From: Torymus aiolomorphi
Taxonomy: Eukaryota > Arthropoda > Insecta > Hymenoptera > Torymidae
Length of the DNA: 64,000 nt
Assembly: GCA_036365515.1 (NCBI GenBank)
Contig: CM070874.1
Span: 219,650,942 to 219,714,941, forward strand
Direction: 5' to 3'
Shown piece after piece: positions 55,464 through 64,000 of the stretch (position 1 is its first letter; each line of letters opens with the position of its first letter). The notes beneath the pieces are model-generated. The model did no database searches, was not told the origin of the DNA, and was given only the letters and a program-made list of their open reading frames with translations. The position numbers were made by a program, and so were the translations under genes.

Positions 55464-55754
55464 ATGGACCTCATAAATGAAGCAGCGAGAAGTCCATCAT
55501 ACCTGCCCACAAAACGACTACGGGACTTGGAGCTAAATAAACAGTATAAGATAACCTCATTAAAAAAGGTATCCACTAAATACGGCTTAAAAATTGTTCT
55601 TGAATTAGACAGTAGTTTTGACATTTTCCTTCCAAGTAAAGTTAATTCTTTATTACTGAAGAAGCCAGAGGCGCTTCTCAACATAGAGTCAGAATTAGTT
55701 AATAGAGAAGTCTTCGTCAAATCTTTAGGTGGATGCCTTCTAGAATTTATATAA
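55464..55754 (+). CDS. Small conserved arm protein B (right copy, 96 aa)
   Basis: Intact counterpart of 42061-42351, differing at about two residues (NKQYK and LLLKKPE here). The ATG lies three bases after the candidate acceptor. A single compact beta-rich domain is likely. An OB-fold-like single-stranded-DNA-binding role is a guess from the strand pattern and the company of a DNA polymerase. Two copies per element, one in each arm, would double its dose. Confidence 0.6.
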   Translation: MDLINEAARSPSYLPTKRLRDLELNKQYKITSLKKVSTKYGLKIVLELDSSFDIFLPSKVNSLLLKKPEALLNIESELVNREVFVKSLGGCLLEFI

Positions 55755-56329
55755 TTATAAGTTTTTAGATAACTTTCTCTTTAACTTTAATTTTAAATTT
55801 TCAAAGTTATTTGCTAAATTGTAATACTTTTTAATTAAGATGTTCACTAGTTTCTAAATATATTTTTATAGTAGAAAGATTAATTTGAAACTTTTTATAC
55901 TCGTAGATTAAGATGTATTCTACTATGTATTACTTTTAAGCTTTTTTAAATAAACATGAAAAAGCTTTTTTAAATAAATATGAAATAATCTTACATATCT
56001 TTTTTATTTTCCCTTAAAGTTTCCACATCCCAATGTCCTCTATGAAATATTTATTCTTATAATAGAAAATTTTCCTTAAAAACTAACTTGTTTAAATATT
56101 TTAAAGTTTCTTTTGAATTTAAAAATAGTCATTTGATATTGTTAATATAAATTTCATTGAATTGCTCATCATTAACTTTTTAAAATTTCTATGAACTTAT
56201 AAAATATCTTTGTAGAATCTTATACAATATAAAATATACTGATTGAATATACTAAGATAAAATATACTTATAAAATATAAGACTACTTATAATTAACAAA
56301 TAACACTATATGAATATTATAAAAATATT
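55755..56329 (-). other. Outer right arm without genes
   Basis: Mirror of 41513-42060. AT-rich, with a doubled 'aagcttttttaaataaa' phrase at 55938-55985. No gene seen. Confidence 0.6.
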
Positions 56330-56811
56330 CTATATTCACTTACAACATAACATCACATGAGGGCCCCATGCCCCCTGCAACGTGACATACGTACGCATTT
56401 TATCGATGGAGTAAATGTTCAATGCGCCCTCTACAACCGGGCCTCTCGCATGGTGACTTTGCACCCTACCTTACCGACGGACGGTAAGTAGTGCTCGGTG
56501 GGTAAGTGGCGCGGGAGCCGCTCTGGCGCGGTAGCCGCGCTGGCGCGGAATATAAGACTACTTATAATTAACAAATTTAAACACTATATGAATATTATAA
56601 AAATATTCTATCTTCACTTACAACATAACATCACATGAGGGCCCCATGCCCCCTGCAACATGACATACGTACGCATTTTATCGATGGAGTAAATGTTCAA
56701 TGCGCCCTCTACCGGGCCTCTCGCATGGTGACTTTGCACCCTACCTTACCGACGGACGGTAAGTAGTGCTCGGTGGGTAAGTGGCGCGGTAGCCGCGCTG
56801 CCCCTACTACT
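56330..56811 (-). repeat. GC-rich subterminal repeats, right end (two copies)
   Basis: Two reverse-orientation copies of the left-end unit. The outermost lacks the 'AGAGCGGCTCCCGCGCC' segment and ends at the element terminus (CCCCTACTACT). The left end has eight copies in total, so the ends are markedly unequal. Confidence 0.85.
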
Positions 56812-57218
56812 AAACTTAAAAATGTTCAGTTAAACAGTGATTATGTATTACTTTTATTAGACGTCAAATCTTTGTTTACAAACATCCCGGTAGAACTGGT
56901 GTGCGAAAGTATTGACAGACGAGCACAATCGATCGTTTCAAATTGCACGATTCCACTAGATGAAATAAAAAAATGTGTACACTTTCTACATAACAACACT
57001 TTTTTCACGTTCAACAATGAATATTATAGACAGATTTTTGGAACGCCAATGGGCTCACCCATTTCGCCGTTATTTGCTGACATTGTAATGGATGATTTAG
57101 AAAAGTCGTGCGGAGAAAAATTAAAAAACATACATAATTGCACTCCTCTCTTTTACTATAGATACGTAGATGACACTATTATTTGTATAAAAAAAGAACA
57201 TGTAGAGTGTGTTATTAA
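56812..57218 (+). pseudogene. Second Penelope-like element, RT palm, after the Polinton
   Basis: The frame resumes at the 6-bp duplication and encodes RT motif A (LLLLDVKSLFTNIP), FGTPMGSPISPLFADIVMDD and the catalytic YVDD (RYVDDTIICIKK). It is cut off at HVECVI by unrelated DNA starting at a TTAA (57215-57218). Over the shared part it is nearly identical to the copy at 2255-3274 (for example Gly for Leu after EKSC). The thumb and GIY-YIG nuclease are absent. Confidence 0.85.
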
Positions 57219-57375
57219 GGGGGTGTCAAACTCAATTCTGCGATTTGACCGACCCATAGGTCGGTAAGGTAGGCAGTACATACTATTGATGAAATATGAC
57301 ACAAGCGCCATCTCTGGAAAATCGTAATAGATTTTAACATAGATGGCGCTACATATTTCAAAAATATTAAAGATA
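57219..57375. other. Start of an unidentified insertion at TTAA
   Basis: Sequence begins GGGGGTGTCAAACTCAATTC directly after TTAA. It contains a small palindrome GACCGACCCATAGGTCGGT and then TCGGTAAGGTAGG, a phrase also present in the Polinton subterminal repeat. It could be the end of a TTAA-targeting element. No matching right end was found in the window. Confidence 0.35.
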
Positions 57376-58010
57376 CGCGTTTTTTTATTACAAACAATTG
57401 TACATATTTCTTGTATACGTATTTCTTTTTATAATTAATTATGCGTATTTTGCGTATACGCATTTTTATTGTTAATAATAGTGCGTATTTCACATATATA
57501 CGCATATTTATTGCAAATAATTCTGCGCATTTCGCTTATACGCATTTTATAATAAATAATTTGGTGTATTTCGCCTATACACATATTTTATTCTAAATAA
57601 TTATGCGTATTTCGCTTATACGCACTTTTCAGTGTTATCAATTGTGAGCATTTCGCCTATACGCATTTTATAATAAATAATTTGGTGTATTTCGCCTATA
57701 CACATGTTTTATTATAAATAATTATGCGTATTTCGCTTATACGCACTTTTCAGTGTTATTAATTGTGCGCATTTTGCCTATACGCATTTTATAATAAATA
57801 ATTTTGTGTATTTCGCCTATACACATGTTTTATTATAAATAATTATGCGTATTTCGCTTATACGCACTTCTCAGTGTTATTAATCGTGTGCATTTTGCCT
57901 ACACGCATTTTATAATAAATAATTTTGTGTATTTCGACTATACACATGTTCTATTATAAATAAATGTGCGCATTTCGCCTATACAAATTTCTTATAATAA
58001 TGAGATGCAG
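57376..58010 (+). repeat. Hairpin-unit tandem repeat (about 40 bp units)
   Basis: About fifteen units of the form TGCGTATTTCGCCTATACGCA + 'tttattataaataat', each itself an imperfect inverted repeat (GCGTAT/ATACGC). Variants alternate (TGTGTATTTCGCCTATACACA), giving a higher-order period of about 120 bp. Compensatory changes keep the arms complementary. The same unit recurs at 61018-61300. Confidence 0.85.
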
Positions 58011-58084
58011 ATTCGTCACTTTATTATATAGTCTCAGTTATTATTGACATTTCAAAATTCAGGACGTCGCCTCGCATGATTGCA

Positions 58085-58985
58085 ACTGTTTTCTTAAAAA
58101 TGGTAGTGCGTTTCGTAGGTTTTTGTGTCCCGGTGAAGGGACAGATCGGATGCGAGGTCTAGGTGTTTAGATGGCCGATGATGGAGTCCGGGTTATGCGC
58201 TCCATAGGTTTTTGTACTCAGGTGTCGAGACAGCTCGATTACGAGGTCTAGCTGTTCCAGGTGGCCGGTGATAGAGTGTAAGTGATGCGCTCCGAAGATT
58301 TTTGTGTCCAGATGTCGGGACAGATCGTATGCGAGGTCTGAGCGTTCCAGGTGGACGATGATGGAGTTTACGTGATACGCTCCGTAGGTTTTTGTGTCCA
58401 GAGGCCAAGACAAATCGAATGCGAGGTCTAGGTGTTTCAGATGGCCGATGATGGAGTCCGGGTAGTGCGCTTCGTAGGTTTTTGAGTCTTGGTGTCGGGA
58501 CAGCTCGAATACGAGGTCTAGCTGTTCCAGGCGGCTGATGATACGCTTCGTAGACTTCGGTGTCCAGGTGTTTTGACAGATCGGATGCGAGGTCTAGGTG
58601 TTCCAGGCGGCCGATGATGGAGTTCGGGTAGTACGCTCCGTAGGTTTTTGTGTCCAGGTGAAGGGACAGGTCGGATGCGAGGTCTAGGTGTTGCAGATGG
58701 CCGATGATGTAATCCGGGTGATGCGCTCTGAAGATTTTTGTGTCCAGGTGTCGGGACAGATCGGATGCGAGGTTTAGGCGTTCCAGGTAGCCGATGATGG
58801 AGTTTACGTGACGCGCTCCGTAGGTTTTTGTGTCCAGAGGCCAGGACAAATCGAATGCGAGGTCTAGGTGTTCCAGATGGTCGATGAGTCCGGGTAGTGC
58901 GCTCCGTAGGTTTTTGTGTCCAGGTGAAGGGACAGGTCGGATGCGAGGTCTAGGTGTTTAGATAGCCGATGATGGAGTCCAATTT
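58085..58985 (-). repeat. 90-bp tandem repeat, partly open on the minus strand
   Basis: About ten units share GGATGCGAGGTCTAGGTGTT, GGCCGATGATGGAGT and GCTCCGTAGGTTTTTGTGTC at a spacing of about 90 bp. Since 90 is a multiple of three, the minus strand reads as a 30-residue repeat (LDTKTYGAHHPDSIIGHLEH...LDLASDLSRH) through much of 58193-58849, with phase slips near 58550 and elsewhere. No known repeat family is recognised. Related units in the opposite orientation lie at 61430-61870. Confidence 0.7.
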
Positions 58986-59259
58986 AATATTATGATTTTC
59001 AAAATATTACCTGTATCTGAAATTTTGTGGCACTGTACTGCACTTTTTTGTACATATTCTGGATGTAGTTTACAAAATTTCTACCAAGAGATAGATTAGA
59101 TTTGGTTTTTATTTTTTTGGTCGAGGGTTTAATTGTTCATTGAAATTTAAACAAATTTCAATGTTTTTATTTTTTTATTCAATCTAACCATAAAAAAAAT
59201 GTCAATATGAAATCAAGTTATCTTTTGGTAGATTTTAAGTATTTGCTGCTAAAAATATA
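58986..59259. other. AT-rich flank, nothing recognised
   Basis: Short AT-rich stretch between the 90-bp repeat and the palindrome. No ORF or repeat of note. Confidence 0.4.
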
Positions 59260-60610
59260 TTGGATATTTCAGGTGAAGTCAGCAGCTCAAAATTTTAAAA
59301 TCGCTCAAAACTCGTTTTCTTTTAGTTTTTTATGAACAAAAAATGTTTCTCAAATTTTAAATCGATATAAAAATAAAAAAACTATGCAACATTGAAAATT
59401 CAATTTTTTTGCAATTTTTGGTTAAAATCCATGTTTATTCATTTTTTAACTCAAAATCTTGAAACTTTTTGTATAGTACATTGATTGGCAAAAGGTTTGC
59501 ATTTTTCTGTAGAATGTGCCAGTATTTATTTTATGACTCTTTTTGAAAGTCTCTGATTGGCTGCTTCTTAGTATACCTTCATCAAAGGATATTGAGGCTG
59601 CGGCCAAATATTCTTTATTCGACAAATTTTTTTGTATTCTTCTTCGAAAACCCTTCAAAATGCTTTTTTGATCAATACTGGCCGAGCAAAGGAAAAAAAA
59701 AGTGGATTTTTTGAAATATCAAGAAAAATCCATAATTTCAATTATTGATAACATGATTAATGAAACTGAACATTATTCATACATCTTATGGCATGGACCG
59801 TACCACTGAATTTTGTTAGAACATCAAGTAGAACATTATAAATATCTATTTTCAATAATATTAGGCTTACACAATAACCAATACCTAATTATGAATTAAT
59901 AATAAATTAAGCTATAGAGGTTAATTACTATAAAGCTGTCAAAATGAAATCAGGCAACAGACTGATAATTTCATTCATAATTAGGTATCGCTTATTGTGT
60001 AAGCCTAATATTATTGAAAATAGATATTTCTAATGTTCTATTTGATGCTCTAACAAAATTCAGTGGTACGGTCCATGCCATAAGATGTATGAATAATATT
60101 CAGTTTCATTAATCATGTTATCAAAAATTGAAATTATGGATTTTTCTTGATATTTCAAAAAATTGTAACTTTTTTCCCTATGCTCGGCCAGTATTGATAA
60201 AAAGCATTTTGAAGGGTTTTTGAAGAAGAATACAAAAAAATTTGTCGAATAAAGAATATTTGGCCGCAGCCTCAATATCCTTTGATGAAGGTATACTAAG
60301 AAGCAGCCAATCAGAGACTTTCAAAAAGGGTCATAAAATAAATACTGGCACATTCTACAGAAAAATTCAAACCTTTTGCCAATCAATGTACTATACAAAA
60401 AGTTTCAAGATTTTCAGTTAAAAAATGAATAAACTTGGATTTTAACAAAAAATTGCAAAAAAATTGAATTTTCAATATTGCATAGCTTTTTTATTTTTGC
60501 AAATATCGACCTAAAATTTGAGGAACATTTTTTGTTCATAAAAACTAAAAGAAAACGAGTTTTGAGGGATTTTAAAATTTTGAGCTGCTGACTTCACGTG
60601 AAATATCCCA
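59260..60610. mobile_element. Foldback/MITE-type palindrome (1.35 kb) with TA flanks
   Basis: The left end TTGGATATTTCAGGTGAAGT and the right end (complement of TGGGATATTTCACGTGAAGT) open arms of about 640 bp that stay complementary up to a loop at about 59905-59970. TATA abuts both outer ends, compatible with a TA target duplication as in Tc1/mariner-type elements. There is no transposase. The two small ORFs (59446-59658, 60060-60275) are arm shadows. Confidence 0.65.
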
Positions 60611-61017
60611 TATACGTGAAACAACAGGAGGGTGTAACAAAATTTGAGACCAAGGGTTGAACTTCAAATGAACCTGAGTATGGTATATAAGTTGATCCGC
60701 ATTTTAAAATATACACCTTCCATCATATAAACGCATAACTGCAAATTGAACATTTTAACAAAATTTGTATTATTAGAAGTATTGTCATTAATAATTACTT
60801 TGCATTATACTTGTCATGCTACTGAATGATTGGCAAAAGTAGAGCTACTATAATTTCATTGAGCTAGGCTCATAAGTTTCTTTAGCTTCTTTTCAAATTT
60901 TATGAGTTTTGTTGAAAAAAACGGAAAAGAATTAATTTTATGTCAAGACATCTAGTTTCTTATAAATAGATAACTAAATAAACTCATGTAATTGTAATTC
61001 TTTTCTGTTATAATTAA
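60611..61017. other. AT-rich DNA, nothing recognised
   Basis: No ORF, repeat or RNA gene seen between the palindrome and the next tandem array. Confidence 0.4.
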
Positions 61018-61300
61018 ATATGTTCGCCCATACACCTTTCCTTATAACTAATAATTGTGCGTATTTCGTCTATACGCATTTTTGCATTATAAACAACTGT
61101 GCGTATTTCGTTTATACATATTTTTGATATTATAAATAATTGTGCGTATTTCGCTTGTACGAATTTTTTATTATAAATAATTGTGCGTATTTCGCCTATA
61201 CGCATTTTTGTATGATAAATAATTGTGCGCATTTCGCATATACGCATTATTTATTATGAATAATTGTGCGTATTTCGCCTATACGCATTTTAATATTTAC
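61018..61300 (+). repeat. Hairpin-unit tandem repeat, second block
   Basis: About six units of TGCGTATTTCGYCTATACGCA with 'tttattataaataattg' linkers, in the same orientation as 57376-58010. It ends at the unrelated AT-rich stretch at about 61300. Confidence 0.85.
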
Positions 61301-61429
61301 TATTTTTTTATTACAAACACATGTCAATTTGAACGTAATTACGTTCGAATAAGTATTTATTTATAATCACGATTTTTACTTATAGTATAAAATTACGTGA
61401 TTAGTAATACTTTAAGTTTTGACATGTCC

Positions 61430-61870
61430 AACACCTATTAGCCAAAAACTACGGAGCGCACCACCTAAATATCGTCACCGGCTTCCCCGAAGACCTGGAC
61501 CACGTATTAGATACGCCCTGATATCCAAACGCAAAAGACTACAAAGCGCACCACCTAGACCTCGTCATCGGCTACCCTGAACACATGCGTATTAGATGCG
61601 CCCTGATATTTTAATGCAAAAACCCTAGACTCCATCATCGGCTACCACAAAGACCTAAACCACGCATTTGATACGTTCCAACATCTAGAGACAAAAAACT
61701 ACGGAGCGCACGACCTAGACATCATCATCGGCTACCCCGAACACTTTGCTACGTATTAGATGCGTCCTGGGATCTAAACGCAAAAAACTTCGGAGCGCAT
61801 CACCTCGACTCCATCATTGACCACCTCAAAGACCTAGACGACGCATTCGATGCTTTCAATTATCGATAAG
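61430..61870 (+). repeat. 90-bp repeat relatives, opposite orientation
   Basis: Four to five diverged units with ACGGAGCGCACCACCTAGAC, ATCATCGGCTACCCCGA and GACCTAGACCACGCATT are the reverse complement of the 58085-58985 unit. Period is about 90-100 bp with deletions. Stops interrupt every frame. Confidence 0.7.
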
Positions 61871-62255
61871 TAACACTTCCTTATAATAGTTGTCATTTCC
61901 GTATTAGCAGGTAGCAACCGTTACCGCTATAGTATTTCTCCCTTACAATTGAAGGTGGAAGCAATGTATACTAAAATCGTGTAACGCTGTTACGTCGGTA
62001 TATGCCGCTGATCCAACGATCGTATAATTGTGTAATTGTTGTAGTATGAAAAGCAACATACCGTAAAAGTATGGGTCCCTTACTAAGATTGCTAAAACCA
62101 CCTTACTTATATAGTAAAGGAACTCCTATACTCCACGAGTAAGCCGTTTTAACTGTAGCAGTAAGAGTTTTCTTTCCGTGTGCACCCGCAGAAAACTGTT
62201 ACTTTTTGGGGAGATATAATTCGTACCTAAAAATCAGGTGTGCCCTAAATACTGA
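61871..62255. other. Unassigned DNA, moderate GC
   Basis: No ORF of note. It contains 'accttacttatatagtaagg', a small inverted repeat (62100-62120). Nothing else recognised. Confidence 0.4.
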
Positions 62256-62808
62256 CATTAGTCTAGGCACCAGGGGGGTTTCCGTGGCCGATGGATGTCC
62301 ACGCCTCCACCAAACCTTTTCTTACGTATTTTTGTCTGCTGATTCTGAATTTCGAAGGTGGACAGTCGCCAGAATGTTAGTTTTTTGTTATTAACAATTT
62401 AATTGTTTAAACTGCGGCCAAATCAATATGATTAATTATAACTGAATCCTAACTGTCTAAAACTGTAGTAAATTGATCTAGAATTATGCACGTTTGCGCT
62501 CGAATTCGCGACTTATTGCACTAAATTTGCAATAATTCGGGTTCTAATCAAAATTTTTCAATTCTGAAAAAACGAGCATATTCTAGATCAATTTACTACA
62601 GTTTTAGGCAGTTAGGATTCAGTTATAATTAATCATATTGATTTGGCAGCAATTTAAACAATTAAATTGTTAATAACAAAAAACTAACAGTCTGGCGACG
62701 TTCCACCTTCGAAATTCAGAATCAGCAGTCAAAAATACGTAAGAAAAGCTTTGGCGGAAGTGTGGACATCCATCGGCCACGGAAACCCCCCTGGCGCCTA
62801 GACTACAT
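62256..62808. repeat. Inverted-repeat element (about 550 bp)
   Basis: The left arm from TAGTCTAGGCACCAGGGGGG is mirrored by the right arm ending CCCCCCTGGCGCCTAGACTA, with a loop at about 62485-62570. Arms are about 230 bp with few differences. A 3-bp CAT flanks each side, too short to be conclusive. It looks like a MITE. Confidence 0.7.
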
Positions 62809-62809
62809 C

Positions 62810-63720
62810 TCGAGTCTGTCGCGGGAGCGCAGACATTCAAGTATACCTTCGTCGTCCCTTCTCCGTCGTGTCCGCCTAGGTGATGTCCTCGGGAAGTGGT
62901 AGTTGCGTTGGCTGCCCTCGAGGAGAGTAGAATGATATGAAGACCTGTTGTTTTCTGCAGGAGCTCTTCGCCTAGAGCAAAACAAAATATATTAATAATG
63001 TTTTAGGCAGTAGGGATGAGGAGAGCAGTATCAAACTGCCAGGAACAGAGGAGTAGACAGATGGAAAGTTGGAGGCTAGGTTCGGCTATACTACAGGATA
63101 AAGTCCAAATCCGAAGTGAAGTACTTACTCGAGTGTCACGGAAGCGCGAACTACATTCAACTACGCCTTCGCCCTCCCTTCTCCGTTGTGTTCGCCTAGG
63201 TGATGTCCTCGGGAAGTGGTAGTTGCGTTGGCTGTCCTCGAGAAGAGTAGAATTATATGAAGACTTGTTGTCTTCTACAGGAGCTCTTTACCTAGGACAA
63301 TACAAAATATATTAATAATGTATTAAGGAGTAGGGATGAGGATAGCAGTATCGAACTGCCAGGAACAGAGGAGTAGACCGATGGAAAGTTGGAGACTAGG
63401 TTCGGCTGTACTACAAGATACAGTCCAAATCCGAAGTGAAATACTTACTCGAGTCTGACACAGGAGATCAAACTATATTTATATACACCTTCGCTCTCAC
63501 TTCTACGATATGTTTGTCTAGCTGATGTCTTCAAGACGTGGTAGTTGTGTTGGCTGCCCTGGAGGAGAGTAGAATTATATGAAGACGTGTTGTCTTCTGC
63601 AGGAGCTCTTCGCCTAGGGCAAAACGGAATATATTAATAAAGTGTTAAGCAGTATAGGAATGAGGATAGCAGTATCGACCTGCCAGAAACAGAGGAGTAG
63701 ATAGATGGAAAGTTAAGATA
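62810..63720 (+). repeat. 320-bp tandem repeat (2.8 copies)
   Basis: GTGATGTCCTCGGGAAGTGG at 62880 and 63202, and a variant at 63522, set a period of about 320 bp. Units include TGCAGGAGCTCTTCGCCTAG, 'aaaatatattaataatg' and CTGCCAGGAACAGAGGAGTA. Divergence rises toward the third copy. Short ORFs in it are not conserved between units. Confidence 0.8.
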
Positions 63721-64000
63721 TCTGTAGAAAATGGAAAGGGTCTTTGGAATGAAAAGTCGAAAAAGTGCATGTGCATTTCCAACTAAGACCTCATCACCCT
63801 CGCTTAAAGTTTACCAGAATGTTAACACACAATCCAATACATGTTGAGGCATTGTATATTAAATTTTAGATCTTTTCAATCAGCCAGTGTACGGGAAATA
63901 ACTTTTTTTCTTGAACATTTCTTAAAAAGAGCATACAAATTGCAATATCTCCACACTTGCTAATTATTTAGATTTGAAACTTGATAAACAATATCCCTCA
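63721..64000. other. Window end, nothing recognised
   Basis: AT-rich, with no ORF or repeat identified. Confidence 0.4.

Larger units (their letters stand above)
37783..56811. mobile_element. Polinton/Maverick-type element, 19,029 bp, complete ends
   Basis: It starts AGTAGTAGGGGCAGCGCGGC and ends with the complement ...CCCCTACTACT, so the termini are 5'-AG...CT-3' with a short AGT tandem repeat. A 6-bp direct duplication flanks it. Both features, and the length, fit Polintons. Inside are a retroviral-type integrase and a protein-priming-type DNA polymerase B, the two hallmark genes. The order is: subterminal repeats, partial arm copy (39131-40690), subterminal repeats, full left arm (41513-44803), gene region (44804-52591), right arm (52592-56330), subterminal repeats. 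I see no major or minor capsid gene, maturation protease or packaging ATPase, so this is a capsid-less or internally deleted derivative. Confidence 0.88.

Noticed and set aside
59446..60275. Two ORFs of about 70 codons in the palindrome
   Set aside because: They occupy opposite arms in non-equivalent frames and show no conserved pattern.

Overview
The window is AT-rich eukaryotic DNA, almost certainly from an insect genome and most plausibly a hymenopteran. The evidence is a Polinton-type integrase and DNA polymerase B, Penelope-like retroelement reading frames, short AT-rich GT-AG introns, TATA/TTAA/8-bp target duplications and large satellite arrays. The hymenopteran guess comes from recalled resemblance of these proteins to copies common in wasps and ants; I ran no search. 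I see no host single-copy gene, rRNA or tRNA. Nearly everything is mobile or repetitive DNA, much of it nested.

Layout. 1-1808: 3' end of an LTR retrotransposon (end of an ORF, polypurine tract, 1.28-kb LTR with TGTAACGG...CGTTACA ends). 2255-3612: internally deleted Penelope-like element (minus strand), reverse transcriptase plus GIY-YIG. 4867-31721: a 26,855-bp giant inverted-repeat transposon with 8-bp target duplications (CGGTATGA) and a related empty site at 32441-32448. Its arms are satellite arrays in mirror orientation, about 8.5 and 8.9 kb. Its 9.5-kb spacer holds two 0.22-kb MITEs with the same ends and their own 8-bp duplications, a hAT-like MITE, several palindromes and a Cys-rich mini-ORF between inverted repeats. 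31722-33000: direct repeats that were the target. 34434-37341: a TTAA-bounded element with 1.1-kb inverted arms.

37783-56811: a complete 19,029-bp Polinton/Maverick-type element (5'-AG...CT-3', 6-bp duplication AAACTT), inserted in a second Penelope-like element (37381-37782 and 56812-57218). It has GC-rich subterminal repeats, long inverted repeats carrying a two-gene cassette (one copy per arm), an integrase gene (+), and a convergent minus-strand set: DNA polymerase B, a small PPP1R15 (GADD34-like) domain gene and a three-exon gene of unknown function. No capsid, protease or packaging ATPase gene is visible. Integrase and polymerase both carry disabling lesions, so this copy looks like a relic.

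The most interesting protein-level observation is the PPP1R15-like domain (46008-46221): a PP1-docking motif plus the WE-ARDR-RF core of eIF2-alpha phosphatase regulators. It lies directly downstream of the polymerase, and an 88-bp canonical intron would splice it in frame onto the polymerase C-terminus. The most interesting DNA-level observation is the 26.9-kb satellite-armed transposon. 57219-64000 holds hairpin-forming and 90-bp minisatellites, two foldback elements and a 320-bp tandem repeat.
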